64,000 bases of DNA from NCBI GenBank assembly GCA_015698045.1, contig BLAL01000012.1, positions 1,054,001 through 1,118,000 of the forward strand, written 5' to 3'. This document shows, piece after piece, positions 1 to 11,935 of the stretch. The position numbers and the translations under genes are program-made. The stretch's first letter is position 1; each line of letters begins with the position of its first letter. This DNA is from Rhizophagus clarus (taxonomy: Eukaryota; Glomeromycota; Glomeromycetes; Glomerales; Glomeraceae). The notes beneath the pieces were generated by a model that saw only the letters and a program-made list of their open reading frames with translations, was not told the DNA's origin and made no database searches.

Positions 1-856
1 CATGATTGTTCATTTACAGGGAGAATAGTTTTAAATCTTGCAATAATTGTTTGCAATCAAATACCTGAAATTTGGTAACTTACTTTGATTATCAACGAAC
101 AAGAAATTTGCGTTAATTTATTTGCATCATTGCATGTACTGTACTATACTGTAACTTTTGATCCATCGATTTTAGAATAAATCAGCATATTTATCAATTT
201 TAATGAGAATTTTGGATTTCATTCCCTCAAACAATACGGTGATTATCAATTGAATAAAAAATGATATAAAGGTATTAGTAACACCATGCAGGTAATTTAT
301 AAGGTATATTAGTCACTAGAAATAGTTTAATGACACTTTATAGTTCATACAAAGGCGCGTCAGACTTTTTGCGTAAATTACTGGAAGGGCGTGATGAATG
401 AGCGCAAAAAGGCAAGCGAAAAAAATATCAAACGTTTTTGTGTACAAGTTAGACGATGCAAATTCATTGTGTTTTAAAGAATCGTGACACCGGAATTTTT
501 CCCCGGACTTTCTTTTAGAACTGATCAGCACACATTTTCTATGGAATTCCTTTATGACGTTAATCTGCAGATTTTTGTCGGAAAAGTCCTTTTTTGAACG
601 AGCCGAAAATTCTAGAATATCTCGAGTGATCAACATATTGATTTTGTGTCGCACGGTATATTCTACGAAGAAATGCGAAGTGGATCGTATCTTATAGACC
701 AAACTAAGAAGTGTTTAATGGAATTCTAGAATAGAAAGCTTTAAGAGAAACCAAGATCAAAAAAAAAAAATTAAAAATCGTTATATAATGCAATTTGATA
801 AATTAAATTCTTAAATTCTTAAATTCTTATATTTCTTATCAAATATTTTTTATAAC
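1..856. other. Upstream region of the first kinase gene
   Basis: No gene is supported here. Bases 300-720 are less AT-rich than the surroundings and contain a 128-codon minus-strand frame without recognisable domains, which I do not call. The last 90 bases before the ATG are AT-rich with a TTAAATTC direct repeat (about 807-830) and probably hold the core promoter and 5' leader of the kinase gene at 857. Confidence 0.4.
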
Positions 857-3357
857 ATGGAACTCACAAACATAAATTATGATTTAACACCAAAATTAAA
901 ATCTAGCCCAATACCAATTAACTTTATTTCATTTAAAGAAATTGATGTTAATTGTTATCATTGTGGAAAGAAATACACAGAGACTCATTTATATGATCAA
1001 AAATATTGCAAAAATTGTTTCATTCAATTTATTAATGAAGTAACTGACAATAATACATACTTGAGCGTATGTATAGGTGGTGAATATTGCGTTGGCCTAT
1101 GTCAAGAAAGTAGAACAAATAAAAATACGATGTATTGTAAAGATTGTTCATTTATTTTATATTTTGAGCAAATAATCACGGAAGATATAATCTATAAATT
1201 TTCGCATAATTATTATAATGAAAAGAAGAATATGAAAAAAAATTGTAACTTATGTGGAAAATTAGCTAGTGAAGATGTTAACTTTAGTGTGTGCTCAGAA
1301 TGTTATAAGATTTCTTCTGGATGGATAAATTCAATATGTGACAAACCCATTCCAGTTTGTTATTTACCATGGTGGGATAATTCAAATAGATGTTTAAGTT
1401 GTAGAATAGAATTGAAATTTGTGTCTGATTGTCAAAAATGGTGTAGTAATTGTTATATTATTTATACCGGGTGTAGATATTGTTTAACCACTAATATTAT
1501 ATTTGGGTTATCAGATCAGTCTCAATGTAAAAAATGTAAAAGAATACTGGTAATTTCTATCGATTATAAAAGTATTATGTGTGGAATTCATGATATAGAT
1601 GAATTTCTTCTTAATACAAGATTTAAGGACAACAAAAAGAATAAGATTATAAATCAAATAATTAATGAGAAAAGAAATCATGATTCATTAGATACTTATA
1701 AAACTATTATAAAATTTTATCTTGATGATAATCGTGGATCTAAAATGAGTTGGGTTCCATATTCTAATATTGTGAACTTGGAAAAATTAGCGGAGAGAGG
1801 ATTCAGCACTATACATAAAGCAATTTTGTCGAATGCATTCAAAGAAATTGTTGTTTTAAAACAGCTTAAGAATTCTCAAAAACTTAGCAAGGAAATTTTA
1901 AGTGTGGTAATATATTTTGATGTACTAATAACAAAAGATGATAATTTATTAAGGATAATTATTTATTTATTTATTTATTATTATTTTTTTTTTTTTTAAA
2001 AAAAAAAATTAGTTAAGAGTACATTTCACATGTCACTCCGACAATATTCTTCGATGCCATGGCCTTACGAAAGACCCAAACACGGATGAATATATTTTAA
2101 TAATGGAATATGCGACAGGAGGAAATTTGCATGATTATTTGCTAAAAAATTTTGCTGGTCTTACATGGAAAAAAAAATTAAATTTACTTTATCAAATTTC
2201 AAAAGGGTATTTATTTTACTATATTATTTATTAATAATTTTATGATATTAATCGTGTAATTTATTTATTTTAGACTTTTAAAGATTCATGATAAAGATTT
2301 TATACATCGTGATCTCCATAGTGGAAATATTTTATTATTGAAAGATCGGACAATACCAAATTGTAAAATTGGAGATTTTTGGTTGTCACAACCTGCAAAT
2401 AATGCTACTTCATTAAATGATGAGATATATGGAGTAATACCTTATATTGCGCCAGAAGTATTCAATGGATCTAATTTTTCAAAAGCATCTGATATTTATA
2501 GTTTTGGTATGATTATATGGGAATTTACAACAGGATGTAAACCTTTTGCAAATGTTGAACATAATACAGAACTTATTTATAAAATCATTGATGGGGAACG
2601 ACCTGAAATCACAAAAGATACTCCCGAATGTTTTGTTAAATTATTGAAAAGATGTTGGGAATCTGATCCTATGAAAAGGCCTTCTATTGCCGAAGTTCAT
2701 GGCTCATTTTGGTATTGGTATTTCAAAAAAGTAGATGCGGACCAATTTAAACAAGCTGAGAGCAAAAGACTAGAGTTGTTACAACAAAAAATACTTGGAA
2801 CGGAATCTATTAAAAAATACCATTCGAATGCAATCGAGCAGGCCACTAATATCTCTGAACCTTCATCCATCAATTCAACTTCATCCGTGTTATTAAAAGG
2901 TATATATACAATAGGAAATTTTATATAATTTACTTTAAGTTTATATTAAAAAAAAACGAGTAATATATTTAAATTCATCAATTGAAAATCAACTAATAAT
3001 CAACAACAATAATATTATTTAGAATATACTTCGAGAGAAACTGAGTTTGATATTAATGAACTGCAAAGGTAAGATAGTACAATAAGAGTAAAATTATATG
3101 TATATTATGTTAAAGAAAATATTCAACTTTTATTTATTATTTCAGTTCATCTTCAGAAAATGTAAATTCCACAATCATTCAGCACCCAGGTGCAATTTAT
3201 ACCAGTAGACCATTAAGTGCACTTATTTCAGCAATATCTGGTAAGTAAATACTTTATTGTTCAGTATTTTTTATATTTTATTTATAAATTTGTTTTTGAT
3301 TTGAATTTTTTTGTTCTTGAAATAGAAAAACGTATTAAAGCTGATGCCACAGAATAA
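857..3357 (+). CDS. TKL-like protein kinase with cysteine-rich N-terminus, six exons
   Basis: Proposed exons are 857-1906, 2013-2206, 2274-2899, 3023-3068, 3146-3240 and 3326-3357. All junctions are GT-AG, the phases agree, and the product is 680 aa. Residues 35-235 carry repeated CxxC pairs (such as CYHCGK, CKNC, CNLCGK, CSNC), suggesting zinc-binding knuckles. The kinase domain follows. Its glycine loop is degenerate (AERGFSTIHKA). The VAIK lysine is present (VVLKQL), the catalytic loop is HRDLHSGN, the DFG motif reads DFW, and the APE motif is present (YIAPEV). The C-terminal tail after the domain is low-complexity. Serine/threonine or tyrosine-like phosphotransfer is known for the family. 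The DFW and weak glycine loop make catalytic output uncertain. An in-frame read-through of intron 1 gives a poly-F end and is less likely than splicing. Confidence 0.85.
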
Positions 3358-4556
3358 AAAATATATATAATTAATTATAATTTAGACAGACTAATATGGT
3401 TCACATAACATTATTTATTTTTTACGTCTCTTCATAATTGATATGTTTCACTAAATATTTTTTAAAAAATTCTTTTGCCAACTTTAAAAAAATTCAACCT
3501 ATTTTCTTTCATGTTTTAATAACCATAACGTAAGACTGCGTTAACGTTAACGTATTGTAATCCGCAAACGCTACATGTCACACAATGAATCAAGTCTCTA
3601 ATTAAATGCTCTTCTCTCTCTTCCATTCTTCGGTATTTTTCATGTTCTCAATTGGTTAGGTGTAATTTTTTAAGTACAAATTTATTACTTTAGTTTGGCC
3701 TTTTTGTGTATCAAATTATAAAATATAGCGAACGGACAATTAACAACCCAAATAATTTTAGTTCACGTTAACATGTTTAATTTTTAATATCGACGCCAGC
3801 AGAAACTAAAAAAAAAAAAATTAATATAATTGGTTCACTTCAAAGAAAAAAAATTTCCAAAAATACCAAAAAGATATAAGAATTCCGACTTTTTTTTTTT
3901 TACAACTTTAATAAAATTATTATACGATAGATAATTTACTATATTTCATTTTATTTTATTTTATTTTATTTTATTTTTATATTTCTTTTTTAATAAAATT
4001 TCCTTTTTAAAAAATATTTTCAGGACGTTACATTCATTTCTTTGGAAAGACATACTTGTAAGTAAATGAACCCCCCTGTTTAAATAGTACATTTATTTAT
4101 TTATTTTATTTACTTTTTAAAGTTTCTTTGTATAATAACTTAAAAGAGATAAGTAAATATTGACAATCTTTATCGAAAATAAAACTTAATAAAAAAATGT
4201 GCTAAACTTAATAAAAGAATTTGTGATATTATTGACATAATCAGAAATTTCTGTCATTACACTAAAGAAAATTCTTCTTATTTGTTTCATTGATATCTTT
4301 ACTGCGTTAGAGTTTAAAAATACACAATAGTAAACATTGTGGCATACGTAATCGTAGATCAAATCTATTTTAGAATAAACCTTGGCGTAAAGCTAATATA
4401 AATATGTAAATCATTTTCCATATTTTAGCTAAACTTTACGTTACGTGTAACTTTTACGCATTTCCCTTTTCTATTAAAAAAAAAAAAAAAATTTCTAAGA
4501 AAAAAAAAAAAAATTTTTTTAAAAAAAATTATTTTTTTATCTTTTTTTTTAATAAG
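3358..4556. other. Intergenic AT-rich region with ATTTT pentanucleotide run
   Basis: No coding frame is seen. A perfect ATTTT microsatellite of about six units lies near 3945-3976. Several A and T homopolymers occur near 4470-4550 just before the F-box start codon. The region presumably holds the kinase 3' end and the F-box promoter, but no specific site stands out. Confidence 0.5.
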
Positions 4557-6059
4557 ATGTTTAAACTTAATAGTGATAATCTTGTACTCATAATTGAAAG
4601 ATTAAACGATGATAGAAAATCTTTAACTTCTTGTTTGTTCGTTAATAAACTTTGGTGTCAAACGTCGTTGAGAATTTTATGGAAGGATCCTTGGAACTTA
4701 TTCTTAAATGAAGATAATCTTGATAAAGCGAAACCATTTTTTAGAACTATTTTATCTCAATTACCCGAAAGTTCTAGAAAACTCTTGACCGGAAAAAATA
4801 TTAAAATAGAATATCAAAAACCATTATTCGATTATGTTAGTCATCTCAGATTTATTAAACATACATATTCCGCTGATGGTAAAAAAGATAATGATATTTA
4901 TGATTACGTTTTTAAGGAATATAATGAACATCAAAAAATTGAATTGAAAAAAGAAATTTATAAATATTTTTTTAAAAAATGTTCCTCACTTACTTTTATC
5001 GATTTAACCAATTTTAAATATAAATTACATGATTTTCCTGATGTTGGACAAAACCTTTCCAAACTCAATTATTTACGTTTTGATGATAAAACCATTCAAC
5101 TTATTAATGATTTATCAGAAATATGTAAATCAGTAGAAAAACTTGATATTAATCTTACTTGTTCAAATCCTACAGGACTTAGTAAATTTATTCAAATTCA
5201 ACCATATTTGAAATTACTTATAATTAGGGATAATGTTAATGAGAATAATAATACTAGTTTAGAAAGCAAATATGGGACCGTTGGTGATGCGATAGCTGAA
5301 AAACAGGATATTAATTATTTGGATTTAACTATTGAAAATAACGTATCTTTTTATAATATTCTTCTTACAAAATTGGCTAATTTACAAAAATTAGTATTAG
5401 CTGATAGTAGATATCGTAATGTCACTGTTCATAAGCAATTGAAATTTGGAAATTATCCTAAATTACAAGTCCTTAAAATTAGTATATCTTATTCCGTGGC
5501 TGTGAAAATCATTCAGGCAACTAAAGATACTATTCAAGTTATTTGGTTGGATAAAGGGAATCAAGAATCCGAAGATCAAATCTCTCAACTTTTACGTTCA
5601 ATCTCTGAACATTGTCGTAAGCTTAAATATCTTAAAACTTATTTAAAAGACGAAAATCTTGAAGATTTTAAACAACTTTTACTTAATTGTAAGGATTTGG
5701 AAGGTTTATATATTTTCAGAGCAAGTATTTATAATGATGAAGATGGTAAAAAATTATTGGATGTTTTGGCTGATTCCGCACAAGATAAATTATATAAATT
5801 TCAACTTCATTATTGTTATTTCAACATAAATACCCTGGATAATTTCTTTAAGAAATGGAAAGGTAAAAAAGGTAGAAAACCCTTATATTTATACCCTATT
5901 TTGGCTAATTATTATGAAAATAGACATCTAAGTAGGGAAGAGTTTAATAAGAATAAAAAGAGATTTAATGATATTATTGAAAAGTATAAAAAGGAAAAAA
6001 CCATTAGATTGTTTGAAAATTCCAAAGATTTCACGTTCATTAACGAGTTCGTATTTTGA
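4557..6059 (+). CDS. F-box/LRR-like protein, 500 aa
   Basis: Single uninterrupted frame starting at the first ATG after a poly-A/T tract. Residues 1-45 form an F-box-like helix set (LVLIIERLNDD...SCLFVNKLWC...LWKDPW), with the conserved L-V-N-x-x-W-C and LW-x-P-W core common in Rhizophagus F-box proteins. The remaining 450 residues are irregular leucine-rich repeats (SLTFIDLTN, VEKLDINL, LQKLVLAD, LKYLKTYLK), expected to form a substrate-binding solenoid. Family knowledge says such proteins bridge Skp1/Cullin1 to substrates. The target is unknown. It is intronless, like the other five F-box genes here, but its C-terminus (YKKEKTIRLF) differs from both paralogue groups, so it is a separate lineage. 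Confidence 0.85.
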   Translation: MFKLNSDNLVLIIERLNDDRKSLTSCLFVNKLWCQTSLRILWKDPWNLFLNEDNLDKAKPFFRTILSQLPESSRKLLTGKNIKIEYQKPLFDYVSHLRFIKHTYSADGKKDNDIYDYVFKEYNEHQKIELKKEIYKYFFKKCSSLTFIDLTNFKYKLHDFPDVGQNLSKLNYLRFDDKTIQLINDLSEICKSVEKLDINLTCSNPTGLSKFIQIQPYLKLLIIRDNVNENNNTSLESKYGTVGDAIAEKQDINYLDLTIENNVSFYNILLTKLANLQKLVLADSRYRNVTVHKQLKFGNYPKLQVLKISISYSVAVKIIQATKDTIQVIWLDKGNQESEDQISQLLRSISEHCRKLKYLKTYLKDENLEDFKQLLLNCKDLEGLYIFRASIYNDEDGKKLLDVLADSAQDKLYKFQLHYCYFNINTLDNFFKKWKGKKGRKPLYLYPILANYYENRHLSREEFNKNKKRFNDIIEKYKKEKTIRLFENSKDFTFINEFVF

Positions 6060-7456
6060 AAATGTCATCTTTTTTTTTGTTTATTTAGAGATATTAGTTA
6101 TCAAATTTCTAAATTTTGTTTATTTTTATTTATAAATATGACCTGTAATTTATCACTTATGATTATTAAATAAATACCATGTGTAGAAAAAAAAATTGCT
6201 ATATATTGTTATTACTGATATTTTTCTTTGGTTTATTTTGTAATGATCTTGAAGTAAGTGAAATTTGGAAAAAAAATTTGAGGTAATTACTAACATTTAT
6301 GTGATATTTGGTTTGATGGAAGCGACCTACTATCATTTATGTGATATTTTGTTTGATGGAAGCTGTTTCATGATAATTTATTCTTATTTTACAATAACTT
6401 TATCAATGAATTTATATTTAGGTCATTTCAAGAAATAAAGATAATGTTTATTATATTCTAGCTTGTTTTTTTTTAAATTAATTATTAGATAAATAATTAT
6501 TGTGTGTGGGAAAATTGTTGTGCCTCATAAAAGGAATTCTAAATTAAATCATTTTATGAAGAGATAATAACCTGTACTTTGAATAATAAGAGACTGTACT
6601 AATAATGACATATTTTTATTAATAAATCTTTGAGGTTAATGATAATATCGAAATTATTAGGATGCATGTTAAATTATTGCAACATATAATATATTCAGTG
6701 TTATTTATTGTTTTTCTCCTAATTTTACTACAATAATTTTTGTTTAATAGGTTATGCCTTCTTTACGTTTTGAAATTAGTTCTTAGACCTTAAAGCAGTT
6801 ATAACTTGATCATGGAATTCATAATTCGGATAATTTTGAAATTATTCTATAAAGATTTTTAAAATTGGACTAGTACTTTGTATTAAAATAATGGAAAACA
6901 AAATTAGCCTTGTTATGATTTCTTTCTACAATTACCAATTTTAAGCATCACCCTGATTTTGACAAAAAACTTGAAAATGAGAATTTCTTCAATTTCTTCT
7001 TGATTTCAACTGAAAATATAATGTATAATGTATCACAATAAAAGTTTTCAAAAAATACTTTTGAAATTAAACACCATCCAAATCACTAAAAATAAGAAGA
7101 ATACGATACCTCTTAAACCTAGCATTTTTAATTCATTTCAATCACCATCTTATAATAAATTATAATTTACCATTTGCGAATCAATTTCTAGTTAATTTTT
7201 CTTATTTAAGTGCAAACTGATTTTTACCTGAGCTAGCATAGGTTACGTGATTTTATACAGGCAGACAATATCAATACGTCATACTGGTGAAGATCAGATT
7301 TCCGGTCCGGTCACATGTTCCGATATAAAAGTTAAATTGTGATCAACTGATCAACATAGTGTTCATTTTGTATAATTATTATTACTAACAATTTCCTACA
7401 TTAACAAAGAAGTTTAATAAAGAAAAATTATCGAAATTTGATGTAATTATATAGTG
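6060..7456. other. Intergenic region with short direct duplication
   Basis: No gene is seen. Near 6294-6363 a segment of about 30 bp (CATTTATGTGATATTTGGTT plus GATGGAAGC) is repeated with few changes. The final 200 bp before 7457 probably contain the promoter of the microexon kinase gene. No clear TATA box stands out. Confidence 0.45.
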
Positions 7457-10400
7457 ATGGCTCACAATAATGATAAAGGTAAAAAGCATATAGCATGATT
7501 GACCAATAGAAAGTTAGAATTATTCAAAATTTTTAAACAAAATTTGCAATATAATAAAATTAGTTTCAAGTAGCGCTGAAGAATCTAAAGGTAAAATATA
7601 CTAAACTTAATTATTAAATATTATTATACTTTATACACATTTAATTTAAATAATTTAGCATGTAAGTTAATGGATTATTCTATAATTCTTATAATTTAAA
7701 TAATAATGACTTTATTGTATTCTATATAACTTTAACAATTAATAATACTATAGTTGGTAAGTTTCAGCTATTTACCTTTTTACTTTGTTTTATATACTAT
7801 TCAGATAACTAAATTCTTTGATTAAATAACTGTTTAATAATTAATTATATCATAGATGGTAAGTTACAAAATTTAATTATACTATATTTATTTGCATAAT
7901 ATCCGCATATAATTCAAAACTAATTATATTTTTTACTTAAATGCATGATTAGATTGTAAGTGATATTTAAATTACAGTATATACTTTTGTAATAATATTT
8001 GCATCTAATTAATAAGTAATACTACAGGGTGTAAGTTATGTGTTATCTATATTTCTGTCATTAATATAATTTAATTAACATATAAAAAATTATTTAATAA
8101 TATAGGGAGTAAGTTATTTATTTAATTTTAGCTATTGTTACATAGTATTTCTGTTATACAATATTTAAATAATTTTAAACTAACTAAATTCTTTATTTAA
8201 AAATTATTTAATAATATAGGGAGTAAGTTGAAAGTTATTTAATATTATTACATACTTATATGATTTTTACATATAATTTAGCTAACTAAATTCTTTATTT
8301 AAAAATTATTTAATAATATAGAGAGTAAGTTACGAGTTATTTATTTAATTCTATTATTACATACTGTATTTGTATATAATTCAAACTAATTAAATTCTTT
8401 TATTAATAATATAGGGCGTAAGTTATAAGTTATTTATTTAATTCTATTATTGCATATATTTTTACATATAATTAATTTTTTATTTAAAAAATTATATAAT
8501 ATTATAGATAGTAAGTTATTTATAAGTTGTTTATTTAATTAAATTATCGCATATTCGTATAATTTTTTAAACTAACTAAATTCTTTATTTAAAAAATTAT
8601 TTGATAATTATATTTATTTTAGATAGTAAGTTATGAGTTATTTAATTATTCTATTGATATTTACATATAATTTAAACTAACTAAATTAAAATAATTAATG
8701 ATATAGTGTGTAAGTTATCTATTTAATTCTCTTATTACATATTTATATAATAATATTTACATAATTTATTCTTTATTTAAAAATTATTTGGTAATCTATT
8801 TAGATTGTAAGTTATTATAATTCGTGTAAAATTTACATATAATTTAGTAAACTAATTAGATTCTTATTATTTAATATATAGGGAGTAAGTCATTGATTTA
8901 AATCAATTATTTCATACAATATAATTTAAACTAATTGAATTTTTATTTAAAAAATTATTTAATAATACGTGCAGGAAGTAAGTTATAAGTTATTTATTTA
9001 ATTCCATTACACATATTTATATAATTTTACAAATATATATTTAAACTAATCAAATTTTTTATTTGAAAATTTGTTTGGTAATTTATTACAGTTGGTAAGT
9101 CACAGTTATTTATTTAATTCTATTATTATATAATTTAAATTAATTAAATTTTTTATTTAAAAAATTAATTGGTAATTTATTTAGATAGTAAGTTATAAGT
9201 TGTTTATTTAATTCTATTATTACAAGACACAAATTTTTTATTAAAAAATTATTCAATAATACAGGAAGTAAGTTAAATTTTATTATTGCATGTTTATATA
9301 ATAATATAATACTCATTTATAATAGACTAATTCTCTATTTTTAATAATACAGGGAGTAAATCATAAGTTATTTATTTAATTCTATTACTATTACATATTT
9401 CATATAATTTAACTAACTAAATTCTTTATTTAATAATTATTTGGTATCTATTTAGACAGTAAGTTATAAATTATTTATTTAATTTTATATGATAATTACA
9501 TATAATTTAAACTAACCAAAATCTTTATTGATTACTAGATGGTAAGTTATAGGTTATTTATCCAATTCTAATATTATTACATATTTATATAATATATATA
9601 TATAATTTTAATCACTAACTAAATTTTTATTTTATTTAGTTCGTAAGTTATAAATTTTATTTAATTCTATTGTTGTATTTATATAAAAGTACAGCAGATA
9701 ATTTAAACTAATTAAATTCTTTATTTTTAATAATATAGGGAGTAAGTCATAAGTTATTTAATTCTATTATTATATATTCACACAATATTTACATATAATT
9801 TAAACTAATTAATTTGGTAATTTATTTTAGATGGTAAGTTATAAGTTATTTATTTAATTCTAACAGTACTACATATTCACATAATTTAAACTAACTAAAT
9901 TTTTATTTAAAAAATAATTTATTAATATAGTGTGTAAGTTATCTATTTAATTTTATTATTTATTACATATTTATGTAATACTAACTAAATTCTTAATTTA
10001 AAAAATTATATTTAGATTGTAAGTTATAAGTTATCCATTTGATTCCATTATTAAATATAATTTAAACTAACTAAATTTTTATTTAAAAAATTATTTAATA
10101 TAGGGAGTAAGTAATTAGTTATTTATTTAATTTCATCATTATATATTATATTTACATATAATTTAAACAAACTATTTAAAAAATGGTTTGATGTTGAATA
10201 ATATAGGGAGTAAGCTATAAGTTATTGATTCTATTACACATATAATATTTACGTATAACTTAAATTCTTTATTTTCGTAATTTATTTTAGATGGTAGTCG
10301 TAAGTTATTTATTTATTTCTGATTAGATATGTATTTATATAATATTTATATGTAATTTAATCTAACTAAATTCTTATTTAATAAATTATTTGGTAATTTA

Positions 10401-11935
10401 TTTAGTTGGTAAGTTATAAATTATTTATTACATATTTTATATATATTAATTTAATCCAACTATATTTTTTATTTAAAATTATTTGATGATTTACTTTAGA
10501 TTCTTGTAAGTTGTTCGTTATTTATTATTATATTCATATAATATTTTTTCATAATTTAATTAACCGAATTTATTCAATACTTTAGTTGGTAAGTTACAGA
10601 ATATAAACAATAAAAATAATTTATATAAAAACTAAAAGTTATAATTATTTGAATTTTTAATTGAATTTTAGAGTAAGTTATAATCTCACTTTTTTTTTAA
10701 TTTTAAATTTCAAATATAAATTTTAATGTAGTTTCAATTATTCAAATTACATATAGATATGGAAAAAGTGAAAATGAAACATTGGACAAATTTATTTCTG
10801 AAAATAAATTAAAATGGATTCCTTATAATCAATTTAAAAATGTTAAATACCTTAATAAAGGAGGATTTGGTACTGTATACAAGGCCATCTGGTCACTAGA
10901 AGATAAGGATATTGAAGTAGCTCTTAAATGTCTCAATAATCTGAATAAAAATTTAGATGAATTTTTAAATGAAGTAAAATAATACAGTATATTATTTATT
11001 TTATTTTTAATTTTCATTATTAGATTATTTATACTAATTTTAATTTTTTTTTTATATAGTGGAATTATCATGGAAAATGTTTAGATTCAGTTTGTATAAT
11101 TAATTTACATGGATTTACAAAAGATCCTGAAACCTTGAATTATATGGTAGTAATAGAATATGCCAATAAAGGTAATTTAAGAGAGAACTTAACAAAACTA
11201 ATTGAAAATAGTTGGAAACAAAGATTATTCATGTTATATAATATCAATCTTGGCCTTTATGGAATGCATGATGTAAATCTTATTCATTGTGATCTTCATG
11301 ATGGCAATATTTTAAATCATATATATAAAAAGGATGAAAAGGATGAAAAGGAAAGAGAGGGGGAGGAAGATGAAAGTGATGAAGTTTTTGTTAGTGATTT
11401 GGGATTATGTCAATCTGAAAAATTTTTAAAAGAATATGATATTTTTGGTGTTATACCATTTATGGCACGTGAAGTTTTAAGAGGCAATCCATACACTCCA
11501 GCTAGTGACATATATAGTTTTTCTATGATTATGTGGGAATTTACATCTGGAGTTCCACCATTTAATAATAGAGAACATGGTCTTGAACTTGCTTTAAATA
11601 TTTGTAAAGGTGAACGACCTGAAATTGTTAAAAATACTCCACAATGTTATGTGGATTTGATGAAAAGATGTTGGAATGAAGACCCATTAAAAAGGCCAAC
11701 TGCATCAGAAATAAATGCTATTTTTAAAAAATGGATTTTCCATCCTCATAATGACGAAATCATTAGTGAAGAATTATTAAGCGACATTATGGAATTTATA
11801 AATGCACCAACTGGAAATAATAATTTTATTACTGAATCTCATCCACAAGCATATCATATAAGTCGTTTACATAATTTTACTAGTAGAGAAGTGAATGAAA
11901 TGATAAATGATGATTTTGAAGATTTAAGAATTTGA
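7457..11935 (+). CDS. TKL-like kinase with a 5' microexon array
   Basis: Exon 1 (7457-7478, MAHNNDK) and exon 2 (7564-7590, VSSSAEESK) both end in phase 1 at GTAAAA donors. Thirty-three microexons then lie at 7659-10672. The kinase exon begins at 10757, or at 10732 if the last 1-nt exon is skipped, and ends at 10973. The final exon is 11060-11935. The kinase domain has an intact glycine loop (NKGGFGTVYKAIW) and VALK lysine. The catalytic loop is HCDLHDGN instead of HRD, DFG is DLG, and the APE motif is ARE. An acidic KDEKDEKEREGEEDE insert follows the catalytic loop. The stop at 11933-11935 may be a late frameshift: a different frame, EFDDKSSENSNEP, is open from 11928 to a GT donor at 11993, resembling tails of related kinases. 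The kinase part is secure. The 5' structure needs transcripts. Confidence 0.7.
7659..10672 (+). repeat. Tandem array of introns with 1-9 nt microexons
   Basis: About 33 imperfect units of 75-117 bp each contain a GTAAGT donor, an AT-rich body, in many units a CTAAC or CTAAT branch-like motif, a TAG or CAG acceptor, and a tiny exon. Microexon starts are 7659, 7754, 7856, 7953, 8028, 8106, 8220, 8322, 8415, 8508, 8623, 8707, 8804, 8882, 8975, 9092, 9185, 9265, 9353, 9456, 9539, 9640, 9739, 9831, 9931, 10016, 10104, 10207, 10291 (9 nt), 10406, 10500 (6 nt), 10586 and 10672 (1 nt). The rest are 3 nt, most often GGA, ATA, ATG, ATT or TTG. Read in phase 1 from exon 2 there is no stop, and the peptide begins AFDDWWRKRH. 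The unit bodies are alike, so the array grew by tandem duplication. Confidence 0.8.

Noticed and set aside
316-702. 128-codon minus-strand frame
   Set aside because: No domain, no splice context and no recognisable family. The region more likely belongs to the upstream region of the kinase.
1907-1999. Read-through end of the first kinase exon
   Set aside because: It encodes a poly-aromatic tail ending at a T-run. Splicing at 1906 to 2013 restores the kinase domain in frame.
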